This document shows positions 1 to 10,063 of a stretch of 64,000 nucleotides of DNA, piece by piece. The stretch is from Microbacterium sp. 10M-3C3 (GTDB lineage: Bacteria > Actinomycetota > Actinomycetes > Actinomycetales > Microbacteriaceae). The number at the start of each line of letters is the position of its first letter. The stretch's first letter is position 1. A model generated the notes under the pieces. It saw only the letters and a list, made by a program, of their open reading frames with translations. It was not told where the DNA came from and made no database searches. Made by a program: the position numbers and the translations under genes. Location of the stretch: NCBI RefSeq assembly GCF_003931875.1, contig NZ_CP034245.1:1612001-1676000 (forward strand). The letters are read 5' to 3'.

Positions 1-623
1 ACCCTCGACCAGTTGCGCGCGGATGTCGCCGGCGACATCCTCGTCGACGGGCAGGTCGCGGCGTATCCGGAGCACGCGCGCGGGATCGCCGCGACCGTCA
101 CGGTCACCGTGCCCGCTCTCGCCCTCCTGGACGACGCGTACGCCGACCCGGCCGCACCGCCGGTCGTCGAGGGCGTCGGACCGATCCCGCTGTCGCGGGC
201 GCGGGAGCTGTGCGGGGCGGCGGCCAGCTGGATGCGGGTGCTCACCCACCCGAGACCGGGATCGTGCTCTCCGTCGGCCGCGACACCTACCGTCCCCCGG
301 CCGATCTGCGCCGCCTCATCCGGTGGCGTGCGCAACGCTGCCAAGCCCCCGGATGCGGCATGCCCGCGCACCGCTGCCACATCGACCATCAAGCGCCCTG
401 GTCAAACGGCGGCCGCACCGACCTCGACAACCTCGCCCCGTTGTGCACGAACCATCACATCGTGAAACACCACGGCGGCTGGACCGTGCGTCACCTGCCC
501 GGCGGCACCCTCGAATGGACCTCGCCCCTCGGCCGCCGCTACCTCGTCCGCCCCACCCGCCCCGTCTTCGCCCCCACCCCCCACGCCCCACCCCAGCCCA
601 CACCCGACCCACCACCCTTCTGA
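1..623 (+). pseudogene. DUF222/13E12-type HNH endonuclease, 3' part, one frameshift
   Basis: Only the C-terminal part lies in the window; the gene starts to the left. Frame 1 encodes the end of the DUF222 region (GPIPLSRARELCGAA). Reading then has to move to frame 3 near 250, where a base is missing in the CACCC|GAGACC stretch, to give ETGIVLSVGRDTYRPP. The HNH nuclease domain follows, with CQAPGC, the HIDH histidine-aspartate pair, the asparagine of DNLAPLC and the final NHH. The tail is a low-complexity Pro/Thr-rich stretch. These multicopy actinobacterial proteins resemble HNH nucleases of mobile introns and inteins, but their job is unknown. The break is probably a sequence error, since the reading on both sides is fully conserved. 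Confidence 0.8.
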
Positions 624-660
624 CGCTGCGCGCCGAGACGCGCATGTCGGCGCCCGGGTC

Positions 661-673
661 TACCGTGACGGTC
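661..673 (+). promoter_or_regulatory. Leaderless promoter -10 for the RibD/DHFR-like gene
   Basis: TACCGT at 661-666 is followed by seven bases and then the ATG at 674. This TANNNT-N6/7-start arrangement is typical of leaderless transcripts in Actinobacteria and recurs before at least eleven other genes in the window. No ribosome binding site is present. Confidence 0.45.
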
Positions 674-1235
674 ATGCCCGGACGATCTTCCACACCGCCG
701 TCACACTCAACGGATTCCTCGCGACGACTACGACGGCCTCGACTGGCTGTTCGCCGTTCCGGGCGTGCCGAGGCGGAGAAACGACTTCGCCGCGTTTCCT
801 GGCGACGGTCGGGTCGTTCGTCATAGGCGCGGCGACCTACGAGTGGGTGCTGCGCCACGAGCGCGAGACTCAACCCGGCATGTGGCGGGAGAGCTACGGG
901 GCCACGCCGTGCTTCGTCGTGACGCATCGCGAACTCGAGACCATCGACGGTGCCGTCGTCCGGTTCGTCCGCGGGCACGTGGACGCATGGTGGCCGCATG
1001 TCGTGGCCGCCGCCGGTGACGGCGACATCTGGCTCGTCGGCGGTGGTGACCTCGTCGGCAGGTCGACGACGCCGGTCACCTCGACGAGGTGCGGGTCTCG
1101 ATCGCTCCGGCACTGCTCTCCTCCGGCAAGCCGCTCCTCCCCCGCCGCATCGGCCCCGACCGGCTCGAGCTGACAGCCGCCGCCCGCGCGGGCCAGTTCA
1201 TCGAGGCCACCTACCGGGTCGGTCCGCGAGCGTAG
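674..1235 (+). pseudogene. Dihydrofolate reductase-like (RibD C-terminal domain) protein, several frameshifts
   Basis: Stitching frames gives a protein of roughly 188 residues: FHTAVTLNGFLADDYDG near the start, GSFVIGAATYEWVL, then PCFVVTHRELETIDGAVVRFV, GDIWLVGGGDLVG and a C-terminus reading APALLSSGKPLLPRR. This is the layout of the RibD_C/DHFR-like family, an NADPH-dependent reductase fold, where GGGDLV lies in the nucleotide-binding region. Members are usually annotated only as dihydrofolate reductase family proteins, with unknown substrate. At least five single-base shifts are needed (near 686, 725, 770, 800 and 1062-1068). The intact conserved blocks in every frame argue for sequence errors more than decay. 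Confidence 0.75.
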
Positions 1236-1244
1236 GATCGGTCG
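1233..1244 (+). promoter_or_regulatory. Leaderless promoter -10 overlapping a TAG stop codon
   Basis: TAGGAT at 1233-1238 lies six bases before GTG 1245. Its first three bases are the stop codon of the preceding reductase gene. Confidence 0.4.
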
Positions 1245-1911
1245 GTGCCACGACGAAGGATGTCCGCGCCCGACGCCGGCTGCTGTCGTGGCTGCCCACG
1301 ACGCTCGTGGCGCTCGTGTGCATCGGCTTCGTCGTCGCAGCCATCGCGATGCAGAACTCGTGGTGGAGCAGGCCGACGGGAACGCCGGCCGCCGACCAGC
1401 AGGCATCCGACGGCGCCTCCCGCTTCGATCAAGCGGGGAATCGACTACTTCACGCGCGACGGCAGCGTGCGCGTGAAGCTCCGCGACGACGCGGAATCCG
1501 CCACGGCGCTGGGTCTGTCGGCCGACGGCCGCGAAGACGATCGAGCCGCTCGTTCCCCTGAGTGTCGTCGGTGCTCGGTGCGGACGGCCGGTCGTCGTGA
1601 AGAGCGCGACCTCCTTCACCGTGACGACGGCGGGAGACCGGATCGTCCGTCTGGACGTCACGCCAGACCTGCTTCCGTCGTGGCAGAGCGTCGAGTCCGA
1701 CATCGACGCGAACGCCGCCAGATGGGGCTGGTCGTCTGCCGACCTGCAGCAGCTCACCGACGACCTGGCCGGCGGCGTCGGCAGGCGTCGGACGGCGGGT
1801 CGTACGGCGCCCGCCTTCCCGCGATCGACCACGAAGGCGTTCGGATCGACGCCCGAGGTGACGATCGCCGGAGGCGCGAGCGTCGTCTACGGTTTCTCGC
1901 TGCCCGACTGA
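1245..1911 (+). pseudogene. Single-pass membrane protein of unknown function, frameshifted
   Basis: I do not recognise the family. The GTG at 1245 is chosen because a -10 element sits six bases upstream. After a short basic N-terminus the sequence moves to another frame and shows a clear transmembrane helix (TTLVALVCIGFVVAAIAM) followed by QNSWW and a polar, probably extracytoplasmic domain. That domain continues in a third frame (RGIDYFTRDGSVRVKLRDDA) and a fourth segment (VKSATSFTVTTAGDRIVRLDVTP) to the stop at 1911. About 220 residues in total. At least three shifts are needed, again within G/C-rich runs. Function cannot be inferred from its neighbours. Confidence 0.6.
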
Positions 1912-1923
1912 CGCTGCCCCGGG

Positions 1924-2694
1924 TCAGTCCCGGCGGGCGTCCGGAGGTGTGACCGTGACCCAGTCGGCGAACTGGCGGAGCGCCCGTCGCCGGACGAGGT
2001 GCCGGTGAGTCGGCGGCGCACCCACGGTCCGACGTGGCGACGGTAGTAGGCCAGACCGCCGAGGCGGTCGGACGCACCTTCGGGCAGCGACCACCAGCCC
2101 TCCGGCACCCGCTCCCCAGTGCCTCGACGACGCGTGCGGCCACCCGATGGTGCCCGCGCGCGTTCATGTGGAGACGGTCCGCCGACCAGTACGGCGGTCG
2201 CGAGAGTTCGCGGTCCGGCCAGTTGAGCGCGCGCACGACGTCCGGGCCGATCGGCGACGCGCGAGACGACGCTCCGACAGCAGGTCACCGCGACGCTGCA
2301 CGAGGCGCCCGAACGGCAGCTGCGCGGACGGGTTGGCACCCGACAGGAGCACAAGCCGTCACGCCCTCCTCGTCGCAGCGGCGCAAGACCTGGGAGAACG
2401 CGTCGGCGATCCGCGCGATGTCCGCGCGGGGGCGCCAGCATGTCGTTGCCGCCGCGTTGAACGACAGGTGCGTCGGATGCAGGGCCAGGGCCGGCTCGAG
2501 CTGCTCCTCCACGATCGGCCAACGAGCTTGCCCCGGATCGCGAGGTTCGCGTTACTGGATCGGCTCTCCCCGTGAGGCCGCCCACGCCTGCGCGGTCAGA
2601 TCGGCCCAGCCCCGCACCGACCCGTCGGGCAGCTCGTCGCCCGACGCCCTCCGAGAACGAGTCGCCGGATCGACACGAAGCGCACGGATGCCAT
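1924..2694 (-). pseudogene. SGNH/GDSL-family hydrolase, frameshifted
   Basis: Piecing frames together gives about 257 residues. It starts at ATG 2694 with ASVRFVSIGDSFSEGVGDEL, whose GDSFSEG is GDSL block I with the nucleophilic serine. HPTHLSFNAAGNDML (block III, Gly-Asn-Asp) follows, then ADRLHMNARGHHRVA near the C-terminus, equivalent to the catalytic Asp-x-x-His block V. It ends with VGPWVRRRLTGTSSGDG and FADWVTVTPPDARRD. Members are serine esterases or lipases, and this actinobacterial type is often next to transporters. Several single-base shifts (about 2030-2110, 2330 and 2450-2600) interrupt the frame. The order of intact motifs suggests a functional gene in the real genome. Confidence 0.75.
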
Positions 2695-2730
2695 CGGATC
2701 AGCTACGACCGCCGCGCCGCGACCGCGTGC

Positions 2731-4058
2731 TCAGCGATCGTCGAGGGCCCGTCCGCGGCGATCGGCGAGCCCCCCACGTCGCCACGACAGCGACGACGAA
2801 GAACGCCGCGAAGACGACGAACACCGTGGGAGCCCCGCCGGCGGCGATGAGCGGCGGCACCGACAGCGGCGCGAGATCGACGCGATCCGGCGACTCCGGC
2901 GGCCCAGCCCCGACCCGGTCGCGCGCATCGAGGTCGGATATGTTCGGGCGTCACGGCGTACAGCGCGCCCCACGCGCCGAGGTTGGAGAACGACAGCGCC
3001 ATCCCGCGGCGATGACGAAGCTTCACCGCTCGCCGGTGCGAACAGGAGGGCGGAGACCCGAGGAGCGGCAGGAAGACGGGCCGAGGGGTCGTCCGGCGGC
3101 CCCACACCTCGATGAGCCACGCGGCGACGGCGTAAGCCGGGCAGCTGCGCGAGCGTGATGACGAGCGTGAATCCGAACGAGGCCACCAGGTCGTAGCCCT
3201 GCGACACGAGGATCGACGGAATCCAGATGAAGGCGCCGTAGTACGAGAAGTTCACACAGAAACACACCACCCACAGGCTGGCCGTCCGTCGGCGGAACTC
3301 CGCCGACCACAACGCGCCGACCCGCTCCGACGCGCGCGGCCGCGACGGTCGGAGTGCCAGCGTCGCGGTGGCCACGGGCGCGGAGCCACCGGCCTCGCGC
3401 TCGAACGACGCGACGATCCCTCGGCGGCCGACGTCCGCCCCCGCCGTTCGAGCCATCGCGGCGACTCGGGAAGCGCCCAGCGGACCACCACCGCGTAGAT
3501 CGCGGCACCGCGCCGAGCGCGAACGCCCAGCGCCAGCGTCCGCGGACGCGGGGATCACGAAGTAGCCGATGAGGGCCGCCGCCCGTCCAGCCGACCCGCC
3601 CAGAACGCCTCGAGGATCACGATGAGCGACCCCGGATCCGCGCCGGTGCGAACTCGCTCACATACGTCGAGGCGACGGGAAGTCCGCCCGAGACCGAGTC
3701 GACGAAGAAAGCGAGCGCGATCAGGATGCGAGGCGCCCGCAGCGCGCTCGCGCCGGTCCGCGAGGCCGTAGACGAGGAGAGTCACGGCGAACACCTGACG
3801 CGGCCGAACCGGTCGGCGAGGAGGCCTCCGAGGCTCGCGCCACGGCCATGCGGCGAAGCCCGCCGACGCGATCCACGCCGTCTCCCCCGGCTGCAGCGAC
3901 CACTGCTGCCGAGGGCGGCGATGACGAACGAGATGAGACCGACGTCCATCGCGTCCAGCGCCCACCCGATCCCCGACCCACCGAGGATGCGGCGTGTCCG
4001 CGGGAGAAGCGAGACGGTCGAGACGCTCGGAGACGGTGCGACGCACGGGGGCGCTCAT
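2731..4058 (-). pseudogene. MFS transporter (sugar-porter-like), frameshifted
   Basis: The reconstructed protein is about 440 residues with the twelve-helix pattern of major facilitator superfamily carriers. It begins MSAPVRRTVSERLDRL. Loop 2-3 shows a Gly-Arg-Arg motif before QVFAVTLLVYGLA. The central loop holds WALPESPRWLERRG, the PESPRW signature that sugar porters carry after helix 6. The second half includes SLWVVCFCVNFSYYGAFIWIPSILV and the C-terminal PTSMRATGSG, typical of the sugar-porter/niacin-type branch. The substrate is unknown. Many shifts (for example near 3990, 3870, 3590, 3470, 3130 and 2900) break the frame. The -10 box for this gene overlaps the stop codon of the oxidoreductase gene upstream. 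Confidence 0.75.
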
Positions 4059-4070
4059 CCGTTCAGCCTA
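4059..4070 (-). promoter_or_regulatory. Leaderless promoter -10 of the MFS transporter gene
   Basis: On the minus strand TAGGCT (4070-4065) is followed by six bases and the ATG at 4058. The first three bases are also the TAG stop of the neighbouring oxidoreductase gene. Confidence 0.45.
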
Positions 4071-5114
4071 CGGCTGCGGCTGCGGGCTGAGCATGTCCTG
4101 CACGAGCGGCACGACCTGCGTGCCGTACAGCTCGATGCTGCTCATGAGCCGGCTGTGGGCGATCGAGCCGCTGGCGAACTTCATGTCGAACCGCTGGATG
4201 CCGAGGGTGCGCACCGTGTCGGCGATCTTCCGCGCGACCGTCTCAGGAGACCCGACGTACAGCGCGCCCTCCGGTCCGACGTCGTGCTGGAAACGCAGAC
4301 GGTTGTAGGCGGCCATCCGCGCTCGCGCCCGATCGTGTTGTTGAGCTCCGCGACCCCCTCGTACGCTTCCTCCCACGCCTGCTGGTCGGTGGCCGCCACG
4401 TGCCCCGGAGAGTGCACGCCGATCGGCAGCTGCGGCGTGCCGAGCTGCTCGAGCGACCGTCGTACAGCTGCGCGAACGGCTGGAAGCGGTGGGCGGGACC
4501 ACCGATGATCGCCAGCATCAGGCCGTAGCCGTAGCGGGCGGCGCGCACGACCGACTCTGGCGACCCGCCGACGCCGACCCAGGCCTTCAGGCCGTTCTCG
4601 TCCTGGGGTACACGTCCGCATCGGTGAGCGACGCACGCAGGCGTCCCTGCCACGTGACCGGCTTCTCATCGAGGAGCAGGGAGAACAGCTCGAGCTTCTC
4701 CTCGAACAGCTCCTCGTAGTCCTTGAGGTCGTACCCGAACAGCGGGAAGGACTCGATGAAGGAGCCGCGACCCAGGATCACCTCGGCGCGTCCGTTCGAG
4801 ACGGCGTCGAGCGTCGCGAAGCGCTCGTACACGCGCACCGGGTCGTCGGAGGAGAGCACCGTGACGGCGGTGCCGAGGTGGATGCTGCGCGTCCGTGAGG
4901 CGGCGGCGGCGAGCACGATCTCGGGGCTCGTGACGGCGAACTCCTTGCGGTGGTGCTCCCCCACCCCGAAGAACGACAAGCCGACCTGATCGGCCAGCTC
5001 CGCCTGATCCACGACGTTGCGGATGGTCTGTGCGTCGCTTTGCAGTGCGCCCTCGTCGTCGCGCGAGATGTCGCCGAACGTGTCGAGTCCGAGCTCGATG
5101 GCCTGATCACTCAT
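4068..5114 (-). pseudogene. LLM-class flavin-dependent oxidoreductase, frameshifted
   Basis: About 348 residues, starting MSDQAIELGLDTFGD behind an AAGGAG ribosome binding site. The N-terminal TIM-barrel half is intact: VVDQAELADQVGLSFFGVGEHH, IHLGTAVTVLSSDDPVRVYE and RAEVILGRGSF are typical of luciferase-like monooxygenases using FMN or F420. The frame then breaks near 4605, where a C is missing from a run so that YPQDENGLKAWVGVGG becomes unreadable. It breaks again near 4455 and near 4325. The C-terminal part (GALYVGSPETVARKIADTV, FDMKFASGSIAHSRLMSSIELYGTQVVP) is well conserved, so sequence error is the likely cause. The substrate cannot be assigned. Confidence 0.8.
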
Positions 5115-5204
5115 TGCGTCTCCTTCGTATTCACCTGCATGAAACGCACGGGCGGCGCGCACATTCCCGAGCGGTGGGCCGTGCGTCGCGCGGCCCACCG
5201 GGTG

Positions 5205-6875
5205 TCAGGACGGCAGCAGGGCGCTGCGCAGGGTGTCGAGGCCGACGCCGCCGATGTCGAGGGCGCGCTTGTGGAACGCCTTGATGTCGAAAGCGTCGCC
5301 TTCCTTCTCGGCGACCTCGTCGCGTAACTGCTCCCAGATGCGCTGCCCGACCTTGTACGAGGGCGCCTGGCCTGGCCAGCCGAGGTAGCGGTTGACCGAA
5401 GCGCACGAACTCCTCCGACATGTTGACGTTGCGGAGCATGAACTGCAGCGCGTAGTCGTGGTCCCACGTCCCCTCGCCGTCGAGGCGCGGCTTCTCCAGG
5501 TGCACGCCGATGTCGAGCACGACGCGGGCCGCACGCATGCGCTGGCCGTCGAGCATCCCCAGGCGGTCGGCCGGGTCGTCGAGGAAGCCGAGCGACTCCA
5601 TGAGGCGCTCCGCGTACAGCGCCCATCCCTCCGCATGACCCGACGTGCCGCCGAGCAGCCGACGCCATGCGTTCAGCTCGCGGCGGTTGTACACCGCCTG
5701 GGCGATCTGGAGGTGGTGGCCCGGCACGCCTTCGTGGTAGACCGTCGTGAGCTCGCGCCACGTGTCGAAGTCCTCGACGCCCTCGGGCACCGACCACCAC
5801 ATGCGGCCCGGGCGCGAGAAGTCGTCGGTGGGGCCGGTGTAGTAGATCCCGCCCTCCTTCGTCGGCGCGATCATGCACTCCAGCCGCCGGATCGGGTCGG
5901 GGATGTCGAAGTGCGTGCGGCCGAGCTCCTCGATCGCGCGGTCGCTCGTCTCCTGCATCCACTTCTGCAGCGCCGCCGTGCCGTGCAGCTTGCGCGTCGG
6001 GTCGGCCTCGAGGAAGGCCACCGCCTCCTCGACGCTCGCGCCGGCCTTGATCTCGTTCGCGATCGACTCCTGCTCGGCGACCATGCGGGCGAGCTCCTCG
6101 ATCCCCCACTCGTACGTCTCGTCGATGTCGATCGTCGCGCCAAGGAAGCGGCGCGAGTGCATCGCGTACAGCTCACGACCCACGGCGTCCTTCTCAGACG
6201 CGGCGGGGGCGAGCTCGCGCGCGAGGAAGTCCGACAGCTCGCCGTACGCGACGCGCGCGGCGTTGGCGTTGTCGGCGAGCTCCCGCGCGAGGGAGGCCGG
6301 CAGCTGGCCGTCGCGGGGCGGCATCGGCGGCGAACTCGACGAAGTAGCCGTTGTCGGCGGTGTAGCGGCCGATCTGGGTCACGACCTCGTGCACCTGGCG
6401 GCGGGGGCACGAGACCGCGCGAGAGCCCCTCGCGCAGGGTCTCGATGTAGCCGTCGACGGCCGCCGGCAGCGCCTTGAGGCGGCGCGCGATGACCGCCCA
6501 GTCATCGGTGGTGTCGGTCGACATCAGGTCGAAGACCTGCCGGAGGTCCTGCGCGGGAGACGCGATGACGTTCAGGTCGCGCAGATGCCACTGCGCGTCG
6601 TGCAGATCGACGGCGAGCTGCAGCTCCCGCGACAGATCCTCCTTCGTGACGGCGTCGATCGCGTCGACCGGCTCGGCCGCCTCGAGATCGCGCAGCGTCG
6701 CGCGCGCAGCATCCGCGAGCTGATCGTGGCCCGCCGGCGACATGTCGCCGAAGCGGTCGTTGTGCTCGGTGCGGCCGATGTACGTCGCGAGCGTCGGCTC
6801 GAGCTCCGCCAGGGTGTCCACCCACGCGTCGGCGATCGTGTCGATCGGCGTGGGCTGCCGTGTTGCATCAGTCAT
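5205..6875 (-). pseudogene. DUF885 domain protein (peptidase-like), frameshifted
   Basis: Roughly 557 residues from ATG 6875 (MTDATRQPTPIDTIADAWVD) to DTLRSALLPS. DUF885 proteins are predicted zinc metallopeptidase-like proteins. The HEGVPGHHLQ block at about residue 377 fits an HExxxxH-type metal site, with ESIANEIKAGASVEEAVAFLEADP and GGTSGHAEGWALYAERLM as further family blocks. Three frame changes are needed: near 6400 (GLVPPRRQVHEVV), near 6325 (FAADA / RDGQLPASL) and near 5395 (EFVR / VNRYLGWPGQAP). Each sits in a G/C-rich run. It stands alone, with its own leaderless promoter. The peptide substrate is unknown. Confidence 0.8.
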
Positions 6876-6888
6876 GCGACCGAGCCTA
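6876..6888 (-). promoter_or_regulatory. Leaderless promoter -10 of the DUF885 gene
   Basis: TAGGCT (6888-6883, minus strand) followed by seven bases and ATG 6875. There is no Shine-Dalgarno sequence. Confidence 0.45.
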
Positions 6889-6896
6889 CGACCAGA

Positions 6897-9531
6897 TCAG
6901 TGGCCGGCTTCGTTCCAGTCGCCGCCTCGCCCGATCTGCACGTCGAGGGGCACGCTCAGCTCGGCGGCGTCGCCCATGCGCGTCTGCACGATGCGCTCCG
7001 CCTCGTTCCACTCCCCCGGGGCGACCTCGACCACGAGCTCGTCGTGGATCTGCAGCAGGACGCGCGAGCGCATGCCGGCGGCGGCGAGGTCGTCGTGGAT
7101 GTGGAAGAGCGCGATCTTCATGATGTCGGCCGCACTCCCCTGGATCGGGGCGTTCAGCGCCGCGCGCTCGGCGTTCTCGCGGAGCACGCGGTTCATGCTC
7201 GTGAGATCCGGGAAGGGGCGACGACGTCCGAAGATCGTCTCCGTGTAGCCGTCGACGCGGGCCTTCTCGACCGACGTGCGCAGGTAGTCGCGCACCGCGC
7301 CGAAGCGGGCGAAGTACTCGAGCATCAGCTCGCGCGCCTCGGTCTGCTCGATGCGCAGCTGCTTGGACAGGCCGAACGCCGACAGGCCGTACACGAGGCC
7401 GTACGACATGGCCTTCACCTTCGTGCGCATCGCGGGCGTCACGTCCTCGGGGGCGACGCCGAACACGCGCGCGCCGACGAAGCGGTGCAGGTCCTCCCCG
7501 AGTTGAACGCCTCCACCAGCCCGGGGTCACCGGACAGATGCGCCATGATGCGCATCTCGATCTGCGAGTAGTCCGCCGTCAGCAGCGTCTCGTACCCGGC
7601 GCCGACCTCGAACGCCGCGCGGATGCGGCTGCTCTCCTCGTTGCGGATCGGGATGTTCTGCAGGTTGGGGTCGGTGCTCGAGAGCCGCCCGGTCTGGCTG
7701 CCGGTCTGCAGGTAGGTCGTGTGGATGCGGCCGCCGTCGTCGATCGCGACGTCGAGCGATTCGATGATCTGCCGCAGCTTGGTCGCCTCGCGGTGCTGCA
7801 GGAGGAGGGCGAGGAACGGATGCGGGTGTTCTCCTGCAGGTCGGCCAGAGCCGCCGCATCCGTCGAGTAGCCCGACTTCGTCTTGCGGGTCTTGGGGAGT
7901 CCTAGCTCGTCGAAGAGCACCTCCTGGAGCTGCTTGGGCGAGCCGAGGTTCACTTCACGGCCGATCGCGGCGTACGCCTCCTGCGCGAGCGCATCGGCGC
8001 GGGCCGCGAGCTCGCCGGAGAACGTCGAGAGCTTCTCATGCGAGACGGCCACGCCCGCCAGCTCCATCGCGGCGAGGGCCCGCAGCGTCGGCAGCTCGAT
8101 GTCGGTGAGCACCGCCGCGACGGGCTCCGGCAGCTCGGCCCGCACGGCCTCGGCCACGCGCAGCAGGAACCACGAGATCTGCCCCGGCGTCGCGCCCTCG
8201 GTCTCGGGGACGAGCTGCGTGGGGTCGGCCTCGGGGAGCTTCTCGCCCAGGTAGCGGGCGACGAGGTCGGCGAGGTACTTGTCGGGGAGGCTCGGGCGCA
8301 GCAGCCACCCCGCGAGCACGACGTCGAACGCGAGCCCCGACACCTCGAGCCCGTCGCGCAGCAGCGCCTTGACCTGTGGCTTCGCGTCGGCGAACACCTT
8401 CGGCGCGTCGGAGGCGAACCACGCGGCGACCGCGTCGCGCACTGCCGGCGACCACGTCGCCTCGACGGCCTCGCCGCCGGCGGACAGGCCGATGCGGTCG
8501 GGGCGGCCGCCGGCCACCTCGACCGTGACGCCGACGTCGCCCGATGCGGCGTCGAGCCACGCGCCGAGCGCGGCGGCGTCGACCTCGCGCGCGGCCGGGG
8601 CGGTGGCGACGGGGATCGACGCGTCGGAGCCCGTCGCATCCGCCCCCGCCACCTCGAACACGCGCGGCAGCAGCGTGCGGAACTCCAGCCGCGCGAAGAT
8701 GTCGCGCACGGCCTGCGCGTCGATCGGCTGCGTCGCGAGGTCGGCCGGCCCGATGGGCAGCTCGACGTCGCGGACGAGCCGGTTGAGCGTGCGGTTGCGT
8801 CGTACGTCGTCGAGGTGCTCGCGCAGGTTGTTCCCCACGACGCCCGTGACCTTGTCGGCGTTCTCGAGCAGCGCGTCGAGCGAGCCGTACTGCGTGAGCC
8901 ACTTGACGGCGGTCTTCTCCCCCACCTTCGGCACGCCCGGCAGGTTGTCGCTCGTCTCGCCGACGAGCGCGGCGATGTCGGGGTACTGCGCGGGCGGCAG
9001 GCCGTACTTCTCGACGACGGCGGCCGGGTCGTAGCGCTTGAGCTGCGAGACGCCCTGTACGTTCGGGTAGAGCAGGGTCACGTCGTCGTCGACGAGCTGG
9101 ATCGTGTCGCGGTCGCCCGAGCACACGAGCACACGGAAGCCCTCCTCCTCGCCGCGCGTGGCGAGGGTGGCGAGGATGTCGTCGGCCTCGACCCCCTCCT
9201 TCTGCAGCACCGGCACGTTCATCGCGGCCAAGCACTCCTGCAGGAGCGGGATCTGGCCCTTGAACTCCGGGGGCGTCTCGGAGCGGTTCGCCTTGTACTC
9301 GGCGTACGCCTCGGTGCGGAACGAGTGGCGCGACGTGTCGAAGGCCACCGCGACGTGCGTCGGGCGCTCGGCCTTCAGGAGGTTCACGAACATCGACAGG
9401 AATCCGTAGATGCCGTTGGTGTGCTGGCCGTCCTTGGTCGAGAAGTTGTCGACGGGCAGCGCATAGAAGGCGCGGTACGCGAGCGAATGGCCGTCGACGA
9501 CCAGAAGGGTAGGCTTTGCGGAGTCCGTCAC
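6897..9531 (-). CDS. polA: DNA polymerase I (two apparent 1-base deletions in this sequence)
   Basis: About 878 residues when repaired; replicative gap-filling and repair polymerase. The GTG start at 9531 has a -10 box six bases upstream. The N-terminal 5'-nuclease domain is complete (VDGHSLAYRAFY, VAFDTSRHSFRTEAY, VEADDILATLA, SGDRDTIQLV). The middle 3'-5' exonuclease-like domain (about 310-480) lacks the Asp-x-Glu metal ligands, reading VTVEVAGGRPD instead, so proofreading is probably absent, as in other actinobacterial PolA. The polymerase domain shows motif A (ADYSQIEMRIMAHLSGD), the finger motif (KAMSYGLVYGLSAFGL) and motif C (QIHDELVVEV). The frame breaks near 7822 (C missing before HPFLALLLQHRE) and near 7502 (G missing in FNSGEDLH). 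PolA is usually essential or nearly so, which is why I treat these as sequence errors. Confidence 0.93.
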
Positions 9532-9543
9532 CCGTCAAGCCTA
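9532..9543 (-). promoter_or_regulatory. Leaderless promoter -10 of polA
   Basis: TAGGCT at 9543-9538 on the minus strand, six bases, then GTG 9531. It fixes the polA start. Confidence 0.5.
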
Positions 9544-9587
9544 ACGACGGCCGCGGACATCCCTCGGCCCCTCCAGCGAAGGCGACG

Positions 9588-10019
9588 ATGACTGCGAGCA
9601 CCCCCGGAACCGTGGACGGCATCGACTGGGCGCGGCAGCGCGGCATGGGCGCCCTCGCCGACAAGATGGGCATCGAGTGGGTCGAGTTCACCGTCGAGCG
9701 GGCGGTCGCGACGATGCCCGTCGAGGGCAACACGCAGCCCGTCGGCCTGCTGCACGGCGGCGCGTACGTCGTGCTCGGTGAATCGCTCGGATCGATGGCC
9801 GCGAACCTCTACGCAGGCCCCGGCCGGCTCGCCGTCGGTGTCGACATCAACGCGACGCACACGCGCTCGGCCACGAGCGGGCTCGTGACGGGGGTGTGCA
9901 CGCCGATCCACCTCGGGCGCTCGCTGACCGTGCACGAGATCGTCGTGACGGACGATCAGGGGCGCCGGTGCTCGACCGTGCGGATCACGAACCACATCAA
10001 GGACATGCCCGCGGGCTGA
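9588..10019 (+). CDS. PaaI-family hotdog thioesterase
   Basis: 143 residues, within the usual size of single-hotdog-domain acyl-CoA thioesterases. The diagnostic segment is QPVGLLHGGAYVVLGESLGSMAANL: HGG lies at the active-site helix and the glutamate/serine of ESLGS matches the 4HBT/PaaI-type nucleophile position. The second strand region VGVDINATHTRSATSGLVTG is also typical. The ATG at 9588 is preceded by a GAAGG ribosome binding site. Likely role is hydrolysis of aromatic or medium-chain acyl-CoA thioesters (a 1,4-dihydroxy-2-naphthoyl-CoA thioesterase role in menaquinone synthesis is possible). The exact substrate is not determinable here. It is divergent from polA and convergent with pdtaR. 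Confidence 0.85.
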   Translation: MTASTPGTVDGIDWARQRGMGALADKMGIEWVEFTVERAVATMPVEGNTQPVGLLHGGAYVVLGESLGSMAANLYAGPGRLAVGVDINATHTRSATSGLVTGVCTPIHLGRSLTVHEIVVTDDQGRRCSTVRITNHIKDMPAG

Positions 10020-10030
10020 GCGGCGGCCGC

Positions 10031-10063
10031 GGCGGTCACGCCTCGGACGAGGCGGTCACGCCT
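10031..10063. repeat. 13-bp direct repeat at the 3' end of pdtaR
   Basis: GGCGGTCACGCCT occurs at 10031-10043 and again at 10051-10063. The second copy contains the pdtaR stop codon. The 20-bp offset means a 3'-end duplication of about one unit immediately past the gene. Confidence 0.6.
10039..10054. terminator. Hairpin between convergent genes (possible bidirectional terminator)
   Basis: CGCCTC (10039-10044) and GAGGCG (10049-10054) form a 6-bp stem with a GGAC loop between the ends of the thioesterase gene and pdtaR. There is no T tract, so termination is only suggested by the convergent position. Confidence 0.4.

Noticed and set aside
1..4100. True pseudogene cluster or decaying genomic island
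   Set aside because: Breaks also affect polA, lie mainly in homopolymer runs, and leave conserved sequence on both sides; sequence error is simpler.
8038..9591. Long plus-strand frame opposite polA
   Set aside because: Shadow of polA caused by high GC third positions. No start signal or family similarity.
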